Numbered from the stretch's first letter, positions 34,207-44,290 are shown. The stretch is DNA of 64,000 nucleotides from Pleurocapsa sp. CCALA 161 (GCF_003003995.1 NZ_PVWF01000008.1:1-64000), one strand, 5' to 3'. The notes: generated by a model not told the origin, from the sequence alone. A program made the numbers and translations.

Positions 34207-34482
34207 ATAACGAGCCGAATTGGGTCACAATTTAGTCTGTATGAGAGAACAAAAAAGCGATTTAAAGAAATAAAATTGATATCAAAACTAAGTTTTGAAA
34301 ATAGTCTAAATATTCATTTATTTGATTATTTATTAAATCATTGATTACCTACTCTTAATATGAGTATGAAATTCTGGTAAGTAATTAGGAAAAAGTGATT
34401 AAAAGTTTTCTTGAAAGATTACTTATAACGCAATATTTTTACTTAATTAAGTCATTTAATTTCACTCAAGCATACAAAAAAT

Positions 34483-37400
34483 ATGACTGACCAATTAGTT
34501 GGTTTTGCTTCTTTACCAGCAGATACTCTGGCTGAAGGTACACCTGCGGGGGGGAATGACGGTGAAGGTAATCCCATAGATGCTAATGGCAGAACAGGGC
34601 CGTTTGACGGACAACCAGTTCAGGGATTCAGTGGTGTACAGTTTGCTCCAGATAATACAGGGGCATTTTGGTTTTTGTCTGATAATGGCTTTGGTACAAA
34701 AGAAAATAGTACCGATTATTTATTACGGATATATCAAACAAATCCTAATTTTACGGGAGTAGAAAACGGTGACGGCAGTGTAGACGTAGAGAATTTTATT
34801 CAGCTATCCGATCCTGATAATTTAATTCCTTTTGATATTGTTAACGAAGACAGCGAAGAACGTCTATTAACTGGGGGAGATTTTGATCTGGAATCCTTGG
34901 CAATTGATGAAAATGGAGAGCTTTGGGTAGGAGATGAATTTGGCCCTTACCTATTGCACTTTGATACTGAAGGAAAACTACTGGAAGCACCAATTGCAAC
35001 TCCTAATGTTACTAATTTAAATACTCTTAATGGTCAAGACCCAATAGTTATCGGACATCGTGGCGCGAGTGGTTTATTACCAGAACATACATTAGAAGCA
35101 TACAAAGTTGCGATCGCTCAAGGGGCTGATTTTATTGAACCCGATCTAGTATCTACGAAAGATGGGGTTTTAATTGCTCGTCATGAACCAATTTTAGATG
35201 ACACGACTAATGTGGCTGAGGTGTTTGGTGAAGACCGAATGTCTACCAAAATCCTTGATGGAGAAGAGGTTACAGCCTATTTTGCCGAAGATTTTACCTT
35301 ATCAGAAATTAAGCAGCTACGAGCGGTTCAATCTAATGATTTACGTTCTCAAGAATTTGACGGTGCTTTTGAAATTCCTACCTTGGAAGAAATTATTCAG
35401 CTAGTTCAAGAGACTGAAGCCGAAACAGGGGTTAAAGTTGGTATTTATCCAGAAACCAAGCACCCTACCTTTTTCGATCAACAGGGTTTATCTTTAGAAT
35501 CACCTTTAATTGAAACTCTTCAATCAACAGGTTTTACTGACCCTAATCGCATTTTTATTCAATCTTTTGAGTTCCAAAACTTAATTGAACTCCAGGGAAT
35601 GTTAGATGCTGAAGGGTTGGGAGATATTCCTTTAGTTCAGCTTTACGGTGACACCACCAAAGATGCCAATCCTGACGACGTTTTCTCCGTCCCCTATGAC
35701 ATCCGTTACAACCTCGAACAAGGTAACGATTTGGCTGCAATCTACGGTCAAGATTTTGTCAATGCGGTAGAAAACGGTTTATCTGCCAATACTACTTACC
35801 GCGATTTAGATAGTGCAGAATTTCTGCAAATAATTAGTGATAAATATGCAGAAGGTGCTGGCCCTTGGAAAAACAATATTTTACTCCGTGAATCGTTAGA
35901 TCAACCAGTAGATGGAGATGGTGACGGTAATGCCGAAATTACGACCCAATTAACAGGAGAAGTAACCTCTTTTATCGATAATGCTCACGCTGCTGGTTTG
36001 CAGGTTCATCCCTATACCCATCGTAACGAAGAAACTTACTTAACATTAGCAGCAGATGGGACTCCCCAAACCCCAGAGGGAGAGATTGAACAGCTAATTG
36101 AGATCGGGGTGGATGGCTTTTTTACCGACTTTCCTGCAACTGGGGTGGCGGTAGTAAATTCAATTACAGGCGAGTTTGTCCAATCTCCTGAAAATCCCAA
36201 TCTAGGAGATAGTTTACCCAATTTAGAGACATCGCGAGGTTTTGAAGGTATAGCATTTAGTCCTGACCGCAAGACTCTTTATCCTTTATTAGAAGGAAAA
36301 GTAGACGGCGATCCTGAAAATGCTCTAAGAATCTATGAATTTAATGTTGAATCTGCTTCCTACACTGGTTTAGTTGGTTACTATCCCACCACCGATGGTA
36401 ATCCTATTGGCGACTTTACGCCAATTAACGACCATGAGTTTTTAGTTATCGAACGGGATAACAACCAGGGAGAAGAAGCACAATTTAAAAAAATCTTCAA
36501 AATCGATATTACCCAAGTGGATGCCAACGGTTTTGTTGCTAAAGAAGAAGTTGTTGATTTACTAAATATTGATGACCCCGATGACTTAAACGGCGATGGC
36601 AAAACTACTTTTGATTTTCCTTTTCAGACTATTGAAAACGTAGTTGTCATTGATGAAAATACCCTTTTGGTTGCCAACGACAACAACTATCCCTTTTCTC
36701 AAGGAAGAGAAGAAGACATCGATAACAACGAAGCAATCTTAATCAATCTAGACACCCCTTTAAATCTCGATCCTAATCTTGGCGGTACTCCTGTAACACC
36801 AACACCAATTATTAATACTGGCGATACCGAACAACCTGCACAAATGATCGGTTTAAACGGTTATCAAGTAGATCCGATCTTTACTGTCGGCGAAGAAATT
36901 AACGGTTATACACCTCCAGGTATTCTTGATGGTTTAGGTGCATTTGCTTTAGATGACGACACAGTTAGGATACTGGCTAACCACGAATTTAGTTCCGATT
37001 TAGGTTATGGCTATACTCTGGCTAACGGTACAGAATTGACTGGGGCGCGAGTCAGTTTCTTCGATATCAATAAAGAAACCTTACAACTAGAAGATTCTGG
37101 TCTGGCTTACGACAAAATTATTAATCGCGCAGGGGAAGAAGTAGACGAAGCATCCGACCTCGAATTTGAAGGCATAGATCGTATGTGTTCGGCGCAATAC
37201 GTTGCAGCAGAACAATTTGGTGATGGTCGCGGTTTAGAAGATAATTTGTTCTTTACTGGAGAAGAAACTGATGGAGGTACAGAATTTGTTCTCGACCCAG
37301 CGACTAATACTCTTCAGGCAGTTCCCTGGATGGGTCGCGCTGCTTGGGAAAACGTTACTGAACTAGATACTGGTACGACTGATAAAGTTGCTTTTTTGGT

Positions 37401-38409
37401 AGGAGATGACCGCGAAGCTGCACCTTTATTAATGTATGTCGGTGAAAAAGATACTTGTGAAGGAGCAAGTTTACTGGAACGCAATGGTTTAACTGACGGA
37501 AAACTCTACGGTTGGGTTCCTGATGGTGAGCTTGCCGACACTCCCACTTTTACCAATGAAGATGGTGAAGTAGTTGATGATGACAATGCACCAGACCCCG
37601 CAGGTTTTAACGGTACTGGCAATAGTCAAGCTGGTAGTTGGGTAGAACTGGATTATTATCGACCTGATTTAGCAGGTTCGGCGGTGGATACTAACGACGA
37701 CGGCGAGATACAAGACGAGATGGGTTATGACAAATTAGGGTTTGCTACTCAAGCCCAACAAGATGAGTTATCGATCGACGCTGGAGGGTTTCAATTTTCT
37801 CGTCCTGAAGATGTAGCTACAAACCCCGAAGATGGTACGCAAGCAGTTTTGGCTTCTACTGGTCGTGGTGGACGTTTTGCAGGTGATAACTGGGGTACTA
37901 CCTATAAAATTGATACTGAATTTAGCGAATCTGGCGATCCTTTAACTGGACAGATTGATATCCTTTATGATGGCGATGATGCAGGTAATGGTCAGTTTGC
38001 AGGTTCTGACTTTGGTTTACGCAGCCCCGATAACCTAGATTGGGCTGATAATGGCAAGATTTTAATTCAGGAAGACCGTGCTACTTTTTCTGATGAAGAC
38101 TTTGGTGGTACATCTGGAGAAGAAAGTTCTATCTGGGAATTAGATCCAGAATCGGGTAAATTATCTCGCGTAGCGCAGATGGATCGCTCTGCTGTGCCTG
38201 AAGGTCAAACTGATAGTGAACCAGACGATCTGGGTAATTGGGAATCTTCGGGGATTCTTGATGTTTCTCAATTATTTGATGAATCCCCTGGTACACGTTT
38301 TATTCATGGTGTTGAAGCTCATAGTATTGAAGATGGCGTTATTGCCGATGCCGATTTAGTTCAGGGTGGTCAATTGGCTTTCTTGACTACAGAAGCACCT
38401 GGAATTTAA
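34483..38409 (+). CDS. Multidomain phosphoesterase: esterase-like/phytase-type, GDPD and PhoX-like regions
   Basis: This 1308-aa acidic protein has three recognisable parts. Residues ~1-180 and ~560-770 together form an esterase-like phytase-type propeller (GFSGVQFAPDNTGAFWFLSD, SRGFEGIAFSPDRKTLYPLL). A glycerophosphodiester phosphodiesterase domain is inserted at ~187-555 (VIGHRGASGLLPEHTLEAY, EPDLVSTKDG, GVDGFFTDFP). Residues ~785-1308 resemble PhoX/DUF839 phosphatases (LGAFALDDDTVRILANHEF, FSRPEDVATNPEDG). Many Asp/Asn-rich loops suggest Ca binding. No N-terminal signal is visible, so export by a type I system is possible. The likely role is release of phosphate from organic esters outside the cell. 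Confidence 0.8.
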   Translation: MTDQLVGFASLPADTLAEGTPAGGNDGEGNPIDANGRTGPFDGQPVQGFSGVQFAPDNTGAFWFLSDNGFGTKENSTDYLLRIYQTNPNFTGVENGDGSVDVENFIQLSDPDNLIPFDIVNEDSEERLLTGGDFDLESLAIDENGELWVGDEFGPYLLHFDTEGKLLEAPIATPNVTNLNTLNGQDPIVIGHRGASGLLPEHTLEAYKVAIAQGADFIEPDLVSTKDGVLIARHEPILDDTTNVAEVFGEDRMSTKILDGEEVTAYFAEDFTLSEIKQLRAVQSNDLRSQEFDGAFEIPTLEEIIQLVQETEAETGVKVGIYPETKHPTFFDQQGLSLESPLIETLQSTGFTDPNRIFIQSFEFQNLIELQGMLDAEGLGDIPLVQLYGDTTKDANPDDVFSVPYDIRYNLEQGNDLAAIYGQDFVNAVENGLSANTTYRDLDSAEFLQIISDKYAEGAGPWKNNILLRESLDQPVDGDGDGNAEITTQLTGEVTSFIDNAHAAGLQVHPYTHRNEETYLTLAADGTPQTPEGEIEQLIEIGVDGFFTDFPATGVAVVNSITGEFVQSPENPNLGDSLPNLETSRGFEGIAFSPDRKTLYPLLEGKVDGDPENALRIYEFNVESASYTGLVGYYPTTDGNPIGDFTPINDHEFLVIERDNNQGEEAQFKKIFKIDITQVDANGFVAKEEVVDLLNIDDPDDLNGDGKTTFDFPFQTIENVVVIDENTLLVANDNNYPFSQGREEDIDNNEAILINLDTPLNLDPNLGGTPVTPTPIINTGDTEQPAQMIGLNGYQVDPIFTVGEEINGYTPPGILDGLGAFALDDDTVRILANHEFSSDLGYGYTLANGTELTGARVSFFDINKETLQLEDSGLAYDKIINRAGEEVDEASDLEFEGIDRMCSAQYVAAEQFGDGRGLEDNLFFTGEETDGGTEFVLDPATNTLQAVPWMGRAAWENVTELDTGTTDKVAFLVGDDREAAPLLMYVGEKDTCEGASLLERNGLTDGKLYGWVPDGELADTPTFTNEDGEVVDDDNAPDPAGFNGTGNSQAGSWVELDYYRPDLAGSAVDTNDDGEIQDEMGYDKLGFATQAQQDELSIDAGGFQFSRPEDVATNPEDGTQAVLASTGRGGRFAGDNWGTTYKIDTEFSESGDPLTGQIDILYDGDDAGNGQFAGSDFGLRSPDNLDWADNGKILIQEDRATFSDEDFGGTSGEESSIWELDPESGKLSRVAQMDRSAVPEGQTDSEPDDLGNWESSGILDVSQLFDESPGTRFIHGVEAHSIEDGVIADADLVQGGQLAFLTTEAPGI

Positions 38410-38477
38410 GATAATCATGAGGTTTGGATACTTCTCGGTTAAGCCAAAAATATTTTAAAGTAGCGATCGCGATAGTT

Positions 38478-38606
38478 ATACTAAATTCGCTTGGCAAAGG
38501 TAATGTTTAATTTCTGCGTAACAATTTAGCGATGAAATCAGAATAACTAATAATTGCTACTTGTTACTCAATTTTTTAAGTAACCTATATGAAACAAATT
38601 TAGTAT
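38478..38606. repeat. Complete copy of a MITE-like foldback element
   Basis: This 129-bp element has imperfect terminal inverted repeats (ATACTAAATTCGCTTGGCAAAGG at the left; the complement of the right end reads ATACTAAATTTGTTTCATATAGG). The interior holds TAATGTTTAATTTCTGCG, GATGAAATCAGAATAACT, one or two TTACTTG-type heptamers and CTCAATTTTTTAAGTAACC. TTA flanks both sides if the ends are set at TACTAAA/TTTAGTA, a possible 3-bp target duplication. It lies between the phosphoesterase gene and the response regulator gene. Confidence 0.78.
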
Positions 38607-38658
38607 TACATCCCTAATTTTTTCCTCAAAATCAATGTTATTTAATGGTTAATTTGAC

Positions 38659-39354
38659 ATGAGAATTCTCCTCGTTGAAGACGAACCAAACTTAGGTGCT
38701 GCGATCGAGCGCACCTTAAAACATTATAAATACATAGTTGATTGGGTAAAAAATGGTAATGACGCTTGGAGTTATCTAGAAAATAATTGGACGCAATACA
38801 CCCTAGCGATTTTCGATTGGTTAGTGCCTGGTTTGTCAGGAATAGAATTACTTAAAAAGTTGCGTGCTAAAAATAATTCCTTACCAGTCTTAATGCTAAC
38901 TGCCAAAGATCGCATGGAGGACAAGGTGACTGGATTGGATGCGGGGGCAGACGATTATCTAATTAAACCGTTTGGTATGGCAGAGTTATTGGCACGTTTG
39001 CGAGCATTACAGAGGCGATCGCCTCAAATTCAGCCCCAACACCTAGAATTGGGAAATTTGAGCCTAGACTACGGCAGCCAGACTGTTCATCATCTGAGAT
39101 CACAAGGCGAGCGGCAAAAGGTTTTGTTGACCAATAAGGAGTTTCAATTATTAGAGTATTTCATGAAGCGTCCGAACCAAATTGTCACTAGTGAGCAGAT
39201 TCGCAATCAACTTTGGGAAATAAATGCAGAATCTTTTAGCAATGTCGTCGCTGCTCAAGTGCGTTTACTCAGACGTAAGTTAGAAGCAGTCTCTTGCTCC
39301 AATTTAATTGAAACCTTACGCGGTTTGGGATATAGGTTTAACCTAGACCAATGA
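38659..39354 (+). CDS. rppA: OmpR-type response regulator, RppA-like
   Basis: This 231-aa regulator has a receiver domain (MRILLVEDEPNLG, phospho-acceptor Asp in LAIFDWLVPGLSG, Lys in LIKPFGMAELLARLR) and a C-terminal winged helix (LTNKEFQLLEYFMKRPNQIV...LRGLGYRF). The sequence style matches cyanobacterial RppA. In Synechocystis the RppA/RppB (NrsR/NrsS) pair responds to nickel or redox state. Its stop overlaps the kinase start by 4 bp, so they form one operon. The metal-associated DUF305 gene is next on the opposite strand. Confidence 0.8.
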   Translation: MRILLVEDEPNLGAAIERTLKHYKYIVDWVKNGNDAWSYLENNWTQYTLAIFDWLVPGLSGIELLKKLRAKNNSLPVLMLTAKDRMEDKVTGLDAGADDYLIKPFGMAELLARLRALQRRSPQIQPQHLELGNLSLDYGSQTVHHLRSQGERQKVLLTNKEFQLLEYFMKRPNQIVTSEQIRNQLWEINAESFSNVVAAQVRLLRRKLEAVSCSNLIETLRGLGYRFNLDQ

Positions 39355-40700
39355 TGAGACAAAATAAGCTGTTTAATAAAACTCGCATTTCTCTAGCTCT
39401 GTGGTATGCAGGAGTAATGGGCTTAATTTTGAGTCTGCTGGGATCTGGAGTCTATAAAGCTATTTCTCACGCTCATTGGATATCCCTCGACAACGAATTA
39501 GAATCTGTAGCGGGAACTCTGCACGATGGTCTAGAACTAAAATTGAGACAGCCAGGAAAAATCGAGCCAATTATCGGCGAACTGCTACCCAATCTTTGCT
39601 TGATTGGAACTAGCTGTATTTCTGATCGTTTCAATTCTCAACGCCATATTCTTTCTGCTGTTGATCAAGGCAATTACTACGCTCGCTTGTACGATACGTC
39701 AGGACGCTTAATCGCTATTGCTGGAGATTACCCAGAAGGTTTGCCCCAATCATTAAACACAGAACCCTGGCAAACCCTTAACACTAGCAGCAATAATATT
39801 TATCATCAAATTTCTTTCTCGCTGCATACTCAAACCAGAGAAGATTGGGGATATTTCCAAGTTGGACGAAGCCTTCAAGACTTTGAAGATTATCTCGGTA
39901 GAGTAAAACTGATTCTGCTCTTGGGATTACCGACTTCATTAATTTTTGTAGCTATTGCAAGCTGGTGGTTAGCTGGTTTGGCAATGCAGCCAATTTACCG
40001 TTCCTATCAACAAATCGAACAGTTTACAGCAGATGCTGCACACGAACTGAGAACGCCTTTAGCAGCCATGCAAGCAACGGTAGAGTCATCACTGTTAGTC
40101 GATCTAAAGCAACAAGAAGCAAAAAATATTTTAACTACGATCGAGCGAGAAAATAAAAGATTGATTCAACTGGTTGGAGATCTGCTGTGGTTGGCTCGCA
40201 TGGATCGAAAAACTATTCCTTTACGCCGCCAACTTTGTTGTTTAAACGATTTAGTTGATGACTTAGTAGAGGAATTAGAATCATTGGCGATCGCCAATCA
40301 AATAACGCTGACTTCCCAGATAAAGATCAATAAACCTTTAAATGTAAGTGGCGATTGCGACCAACTATATCGCTTAGTTTATAACTTAATTGTCAATGCT
40401 ATTCAATATACGCCTTCAACTGGTCAAGTTATGGTTATTCTGGAGCGCGATGACCGATACGCTTTAATTAAAGTTCAAGATACGGGAATTGGTATTGCCC
40501 CAGAACATCAAAAAAAGATATTTGATCGCTTTTATCGCGTACACAGCGATCGCTCTCGCAGCACTGGTGGTTCAGGATTAGGATTGGCGATCGCCAAGTC
40601 TATAGCGGGATCGCATTCTTCTCAGTTAAGTGTTCGCAGCGAATTGGGTCAAGGCAGTACCTTCATTTTTCAACTTCCTCTAGCGATCGCTTTGAAGTAG
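39351..40700 (+). CDS. rppB: Sensor histidine kinase, RppB-like
   Basis: This 449-aa kinase has a membrane helix at ~15-37, a ~140-residue periplasmic domain with two nearby cysteines (NLCLIGTSCIS), and a second helix at ~180-205. A HisKA domain (FTADAAHELRTPLAAMQAT) and a HATPase domain (NLIVNAIQYTP, DTGIGIAPEHQ, GGSGLGLAIAKSIA) follow. It pairs with the preceding regulator. The cysteine pair in the sensor loop would fit redox or metal sensing, as in the RppB/NrsS family; this is inference. Confidence 0.8.
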   Translation: MMRQNKLFNKTRISLALWYAGVMGLILSLLGSGVYKAISHAHWISLDNELESVAGTLHDGLELKLRQPGKIEPIIGELLPNLCLIGTSCISDRFNSQRHILSAVDQGNYYARLYDTSGRLIAIAGDYPEGLPQSLNTEPWQTLNTSSNNIYHQISFSLHTQTREDWGYFQVGRSLQDFEDYLGRVKLILLLGLPTSLIFVAIASWWLAGLAMQPIYRSYQQIEQFTADAAHELRTPLAAMQATVESSLLVDLKQQEAKNILTTIERENKRLIQLVGDLLWLARMDRKTIPLRRQLCCLNDLVDDLVEELESLAIANQITLTSQIKINKPLNVSGDCDQLYRLVYNLIVNAIQYTPSTGQVMVILERDDRYALIKVQDTGIGIAPEHQKKIFDRFYRVHSDRSRSTGGSGLGLAIAKSIAGSHSSQLSVRSELGQGSTFIFQLPLAIALK

Positions 40701-40924
40701 CACTTAATCTAGAAACTATTAATTTGGTTTTGGGAATTTTTTGAGTTTTTTAGCAGAATCAGCTGAACGAGACAAAGTTGGGGGGTGATAATGATTGTTT
40801 AGAGCAGCCTTTGTGAACGACGATAAAATAACCGCGATTGATTTTAAAGTTTTAGCTGCGATCGCTTAGGCGGAGAATTTTAAGTACATTCAGTCAACTA
40901 TTGGCGGTAAAGCGATCGCGTTTT

Positions 40925-41614
40925 TTACTGGTTATACCAATCTTTACGCCATTGTTTCATCTGGTCGATCTCTTGCTGTTGAGAGGTCAAAATAGCTTGA
41001 GATAGTTTCTTCATCTCAGGACGCTTGGTTTTACTCAAAGCATCTTTTGCCATCACCAATGCACCTTCATGATGAGGAATCATGGCATTGATAAAACGTA
41101 GATCAAAATCAGCGTCAGCACTTCCTAAATCCATGCTCATCATCATACTTTGCTCCATATCTTCAGACATTGCCATCATATGACCCATCTCTGGATGCCA
41201 AGCCATAGGAGTTTGATCGGCATTGGGATACCAATTTGTACGCCACTGTTTCATTTGCGCTATTTCTTGTTTCTGAGCAGCAATAATATCTTGGGCTAGT
41301 TTTTTCATTTCAGGACGCTGTGATTTTTGCAGTACTTCTTGCGCCATATTTACAGCCCCTTGATGGTGCATAACCATGCTGTCGATGAAACGTAAATCGT
41401 AATCCGCATCAGCAGGCCCTATGTCCATCGACATATCGTGCTGCATCATCATGCCACCATCTTGTTTCATGTCTTGCTTGTTACTAGCTTCGGTAGCGTT
41501 AGTATTTGAAGCTGGGGTTTGGTTAGAAATGGCTGGAGAACAGGCAACCGTAAGGGTCGTTGCACCTATAAATGTTAAGGTTAGCAATCTAATTTTAGTC
41601 AGAATTGTGTGCAT
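40925..41614 (-). CDS. DUF305 lipoprotein with two tandem domains
   Basis: From the ATG at 41614 this is a ~229-aa exported protein. It has a hydrophobic signal and a lipobox ending LTVAC. A Met/Asp/His-rich linker follows, then two DUF305 repeats: DYDLRFIDSMVMHHQGAVNMA and DFDLRFINAMIPHHEGALVMA. Each repeat ends in a near-identical QQEI.QMKQWR tail. The His/Met pattern suggests copper or other metal binding. A multicopper-oxidase remnant lies just upstream and the RppAB-like pair just downstream. An ATG at 41629 is an alternative start. Confidence 0.85.
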   Translation of the reverse strand: MHTILTKIRLLTLTFIGATTLTVACSPAISNQTPASNTNATEASNKQDMKQDGGMMMQHDMSMDIGPADADYDLRFIDSMVMHHQGAVNMAQEVLQKSQRPEMKKLAQDIIAAQKQEIAQMKQWRTNWYPNADQTPMAWHPEMGHMMAMSEDMEQSMMMSMDLGSADADFDLRFINAMIPHHEGALVMAKDALSKTKRPEMKKLSQAILTSQQQEIDQMKQWRKDWYNQ

Positions 41615-41697
41615 AGATATCGAAATCAAATTTTATTACTCAATAGTCTAGAATTACATACGAATATGAAATCGAGATGAAATTTGTAGATTTTACG

Positions 41698-41841
41698 TTA
41701 GCCTATAATTTTAACAATTCCCATCATGCCAAGATCTTCATGGTCTAAAATGTGACAGTGGCAAACAGCTTTGCCTGTAAAATCGCGCCAAGGAATGCGA
41801 ATGCGGATAGTTTCAGTTTCATTTTCTGTGACTAAAATTCG
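41698..41841 (-). pseudogene. C-terminal remnant of a multicopper oxidase
   Basis: The minus strand reads ILVTENETETIRIRIPWRDF, then TGKAVCHCHILDHEDLGMMG, then a stop at 41698. This is the copper-binding end of a multicopper oxidase (HCHxxxHxxxxM type 1/3 ligands). A stop and no start codon precede it, and the other ~400 residues are absent. The gene has been lost except for this tail, perhaps when the adjacent REC-GGDEF-EAL gene moved in. Confidence 0.8.
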
Positions 41842-41870
41842 TTTGTAGCAATTGAACGGTTAGGGTAGCT

Positions 41871-44063
41871 TTAAGCTTGATTGCCTAAATATTTGAGCAG
41901 TAGATCGGTGGCTTGTTCTACTGCCAGAGGAACGCTGAAAAAGTAACCCTGCATATAATTACAGTGCAAAGTTTTAAGCAGGTTCTTTAATTGTTCTGAT
42001 TCTACTCCCTCCGCAACGATCTGAAGATTCAAGCCGGCTCCCAAAGTAGTAATTGCGTTGATAATAGCGAAGTTACTTGAGTCAAAACTGAGATCTTGAA
42101 CAAAAGAGCGGTCTATTTTAATTGTGCTAAAAGGAAAGTCTTTCAGATAGCTTAATGATGAATACCCCGTGCCAAAATCATCCATAGAAAGAGAGATACC
42201 CATTTGTTGCAGACTTGATAATATTTGTTTGGCGAGGTTAGTATTTCGCATCGTAGCTGTTTCAGTTATTTCTAGCTCTAGGCAATCAGGACTGAGTTTG
42301 GTTGAGCGCAAGATTTGCCTGATTGTTTGTACAAGGTCATTGTTATAAAATTGACGAGCCGACAAATTGACCGAAACGATGAGGTCAGATAAGCCCATGT
42401 TTTGCCATACTTTTGTTTGGGCGCAAGCAGTTTTTAACACCCAGTCGCCGATCTCGACAATCAGACCGTTTTCTTCGGCGATGGGAATGAATAAATTAGG
42501 GGAAACTATGCCCAGATCTGGGTGCTGCCAACGTAGCAGAGCCTCTACTTTGACAATTTTGTTAGTATAAACTTCTACTATTGGTTGATAGTAAATAGCA
42601 AACTCTTGGTTTTTTAGAGCATAATGTAGGCTATTTTCAAGACTTAGCAGTTCGTGGGCTTGGGAATTCAGTCTAAAGGTGTAATGTTGATAATTGTTGC
42701 GACCTTTTTCTTTTACCCAATAGAGAGCTATATCAGCATTTTTGAGTAGAGTCTCAGCATCTTTGCCATCATCAGGAAAGACAGCGATGCCTAGACTGCT
42801 AGTAATATGTAGATAGTGTTTGTCTAATTTAAATTCAGGCTTGAGAGCTGATAAGATTCTCTTGGCGATCGCTGTTGCATCATCCCGACAGTTGATTTCA
42901 GGCAGCAGCAGAGTAAATTCATCTCCACCCCAACGAGCAATGATGTCTTTTTCTCTAACGCAACTTTTTAATCGTTCCACCACACTTTTTAACAATGAAT
43001 CGCCAATTGCATGACCTAAAGTATCATTAATAGTTTTGAAACGATCTAAATCGATAAACACTACTGCCAGCATTTTATTCTCCTGCTGAGCTTGATTTAA
43101 GGCTTTAGCTAATTCGCGATCAAATAAAGTTCGATTGGGTAAATCAGTTAATGAATCATGAAAAGCCTGGTGTTGAATAATAATTTGGGCTTTTTTGTGT
43201 TCGGTCACATCTCGAAAGCTCAAGACTTGTCCAATTGTTTGCTTTTGAAGTTGCTGGATCTGAGAATAGCACTCCAACACTTTGCCGTTTTTTAGCTCTA
43301 GAGAATTAAATTGAGGGGAATTGTCTTGAGCATATCTTGCTTTGAGACTGTTGGCGTAAGGTTCAGTCAGTTCGGCTAAAATCAAGGTAAGAATTTGATC
43401 GCGATCTAGTTCAGTCTTGCTAGGCAATCCCCAAATATCAATAAATTTCTGATTATAGTTGATTACATGTCCACTTTCATTTAAGACCAAAATGCCATCT
43501 GCCGTAGCTTCTAAGGTAGCTTGCAGCAGAGAAATTGCACCAGCTAATTTTTGATTAACTTCTAATAAAACTTGATTTTGTTCAGCTAATTGTTGCTCTT
43601 GTTGATAGCGACGCAAAGCTTCTTCAACAGTGAGAATCAAATCTGTTTCGTCCCAAGGTTTAGTCACATAACGATATAGAGCAGCAGCATTAACCAAATT
43701 CCCCACTGCATCAGCGTTAGCTTGCCCTGTCAGTAAAATTTTAAGTGTGTCGGGATAGAGAGTATGAAGCTTAATTAGTAACTCATCCCCCATCATCTCA
43801 GGCATAATTTGATCGGAGATGATTAGGGGAATCTGGATTCCTTCTGGCACTAATTCGGCACAAAGAGCGATCGCCTCTGCTCCGCTATCTACCAGTTCAA
43901 TTTCATATCTTTGACCTAGAGAACGTTTAAGCTGTTCTCCCAGACTACTCAAAATTACCGGTTCGTCATCAACGCAGATAATTGCTGCCCGACTATCATC
44001 AACATTAGTATTTAACGAAGCTTTTAATTGCCAAGCAGAATTTTTAATTTGATTATTGCCCAT
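41871..44063 (-). CDS. REC-PAS-GGDEF-EAL response regulator (cyclic di-GMP turnover)
   Basis: This 730-aa protein has four domains. They are an N-terminal receiver (~25-145, Asp in IISDQIMPEMMGDE), a PAS domain (~175-290, ATADGILVLNESGHVI), a GGDEF domain with intact GGDEF (~300-465, ARWGGDEFTLLLPE), and an EAL domain (~480-725, KVEALLRWQHPDLG, DDFGTGYSSLSYLK). Both cyclase and phosphodiesterase signatures look complete. The receiver resembles that of the single-domain regulator at 45996 (LTGQA, KPW motifs). It is divergent from the histidine kinase gene, which may be its partner. Confidence 0.92.
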   Translation of the reverse strand: MGNNQIKNSAWQLKASLNTNVDDSRAAIICVDDEPVILSSLGEQLKRSLGQRYEIELVDSGAEAIALCAELVPEGIQIPLIISDQIMPEMMGDELLIKLHTLYPDTLKILLTGQANADAVGNLVNAAALYRYVTKPWDETDLILTVEEALRRYQQEQQLAEQNQVLLEVNQKLAGAISLLQATLEATADGILVLNESGHVINYNQKFIDIWGLPSKTELDRDQILTLILAELTEPYANSLKARYAQDNSPQFNSLELKNGKVLECYSQIQQLQKQTIGQVLSFRDVTEHKKAQIIIQHQAFHDSLTDLPNRTLFDRELAKALNQAQQENKMLAVVFIDLDRFKTINDTLGHAIGDSLLKSVVERLKSCVREKDIIARWGGDEFTLLLPEINCRDDATAIAKRILSALKPEFKLDKHYLHITSSLGIAVFPDDGKDAETLLKNADIALYWVKEKGRNNYQHYTFRLNSQAHELLSLENSLHYALKNQEFAIYYQPIVEVYTNKIVKVEALLRWQHPDLGIVSPNLFIPIAEENGLIVEIGDWVLKTACAQTKVWQNMGLSDLIVSVNLSARQFYNNDLVQTIRQILRSTKLSPDCLELEITETATMRNTNLAKQILSSLQQMGISLSMDDFGTGYSSLSYLKDFPFSTIKIDRSFVQDLSFDSSNFAIINAITTLGAGLNLQIVAEGVESEQLKNLLKTLHCNYMQGYFFSVPLAVEQATDLLLKYLGNQA

Positions 44064-44290
44064 GTAAATTGTATGCCCGACAATACATTGTTACTATTTG
44101 TGATCGTGATCGCTAATTTCTACTGTATTTATAAGTTCCCGAAATGACGATCAAAATAATCATTTCTTTGATCAGTTTCAAGATGAGCCAAAAGATTGTT
44201 TAAGTAATTTCATCTATCTCTGAGGCTTCGTATTGCCGTTGGCAATTAGCTAAGACAAACTAGATATATTATTTGGCTAGCTGTTTACTT

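Noticed and set aside
34580-35404. Alternative plus-strand frames inside the large phosphoesterase gene
   Set aside because: They overlap recognisable esterase-like and GDPD motifs in the main frame.
40790-40924. Possible remnant coding sequence between the kinase and DUF305 genes
   Set aside because: A short frame (NDDKITAIDFKVLAAIA) is broken by a stop and matches nothing I recognise.
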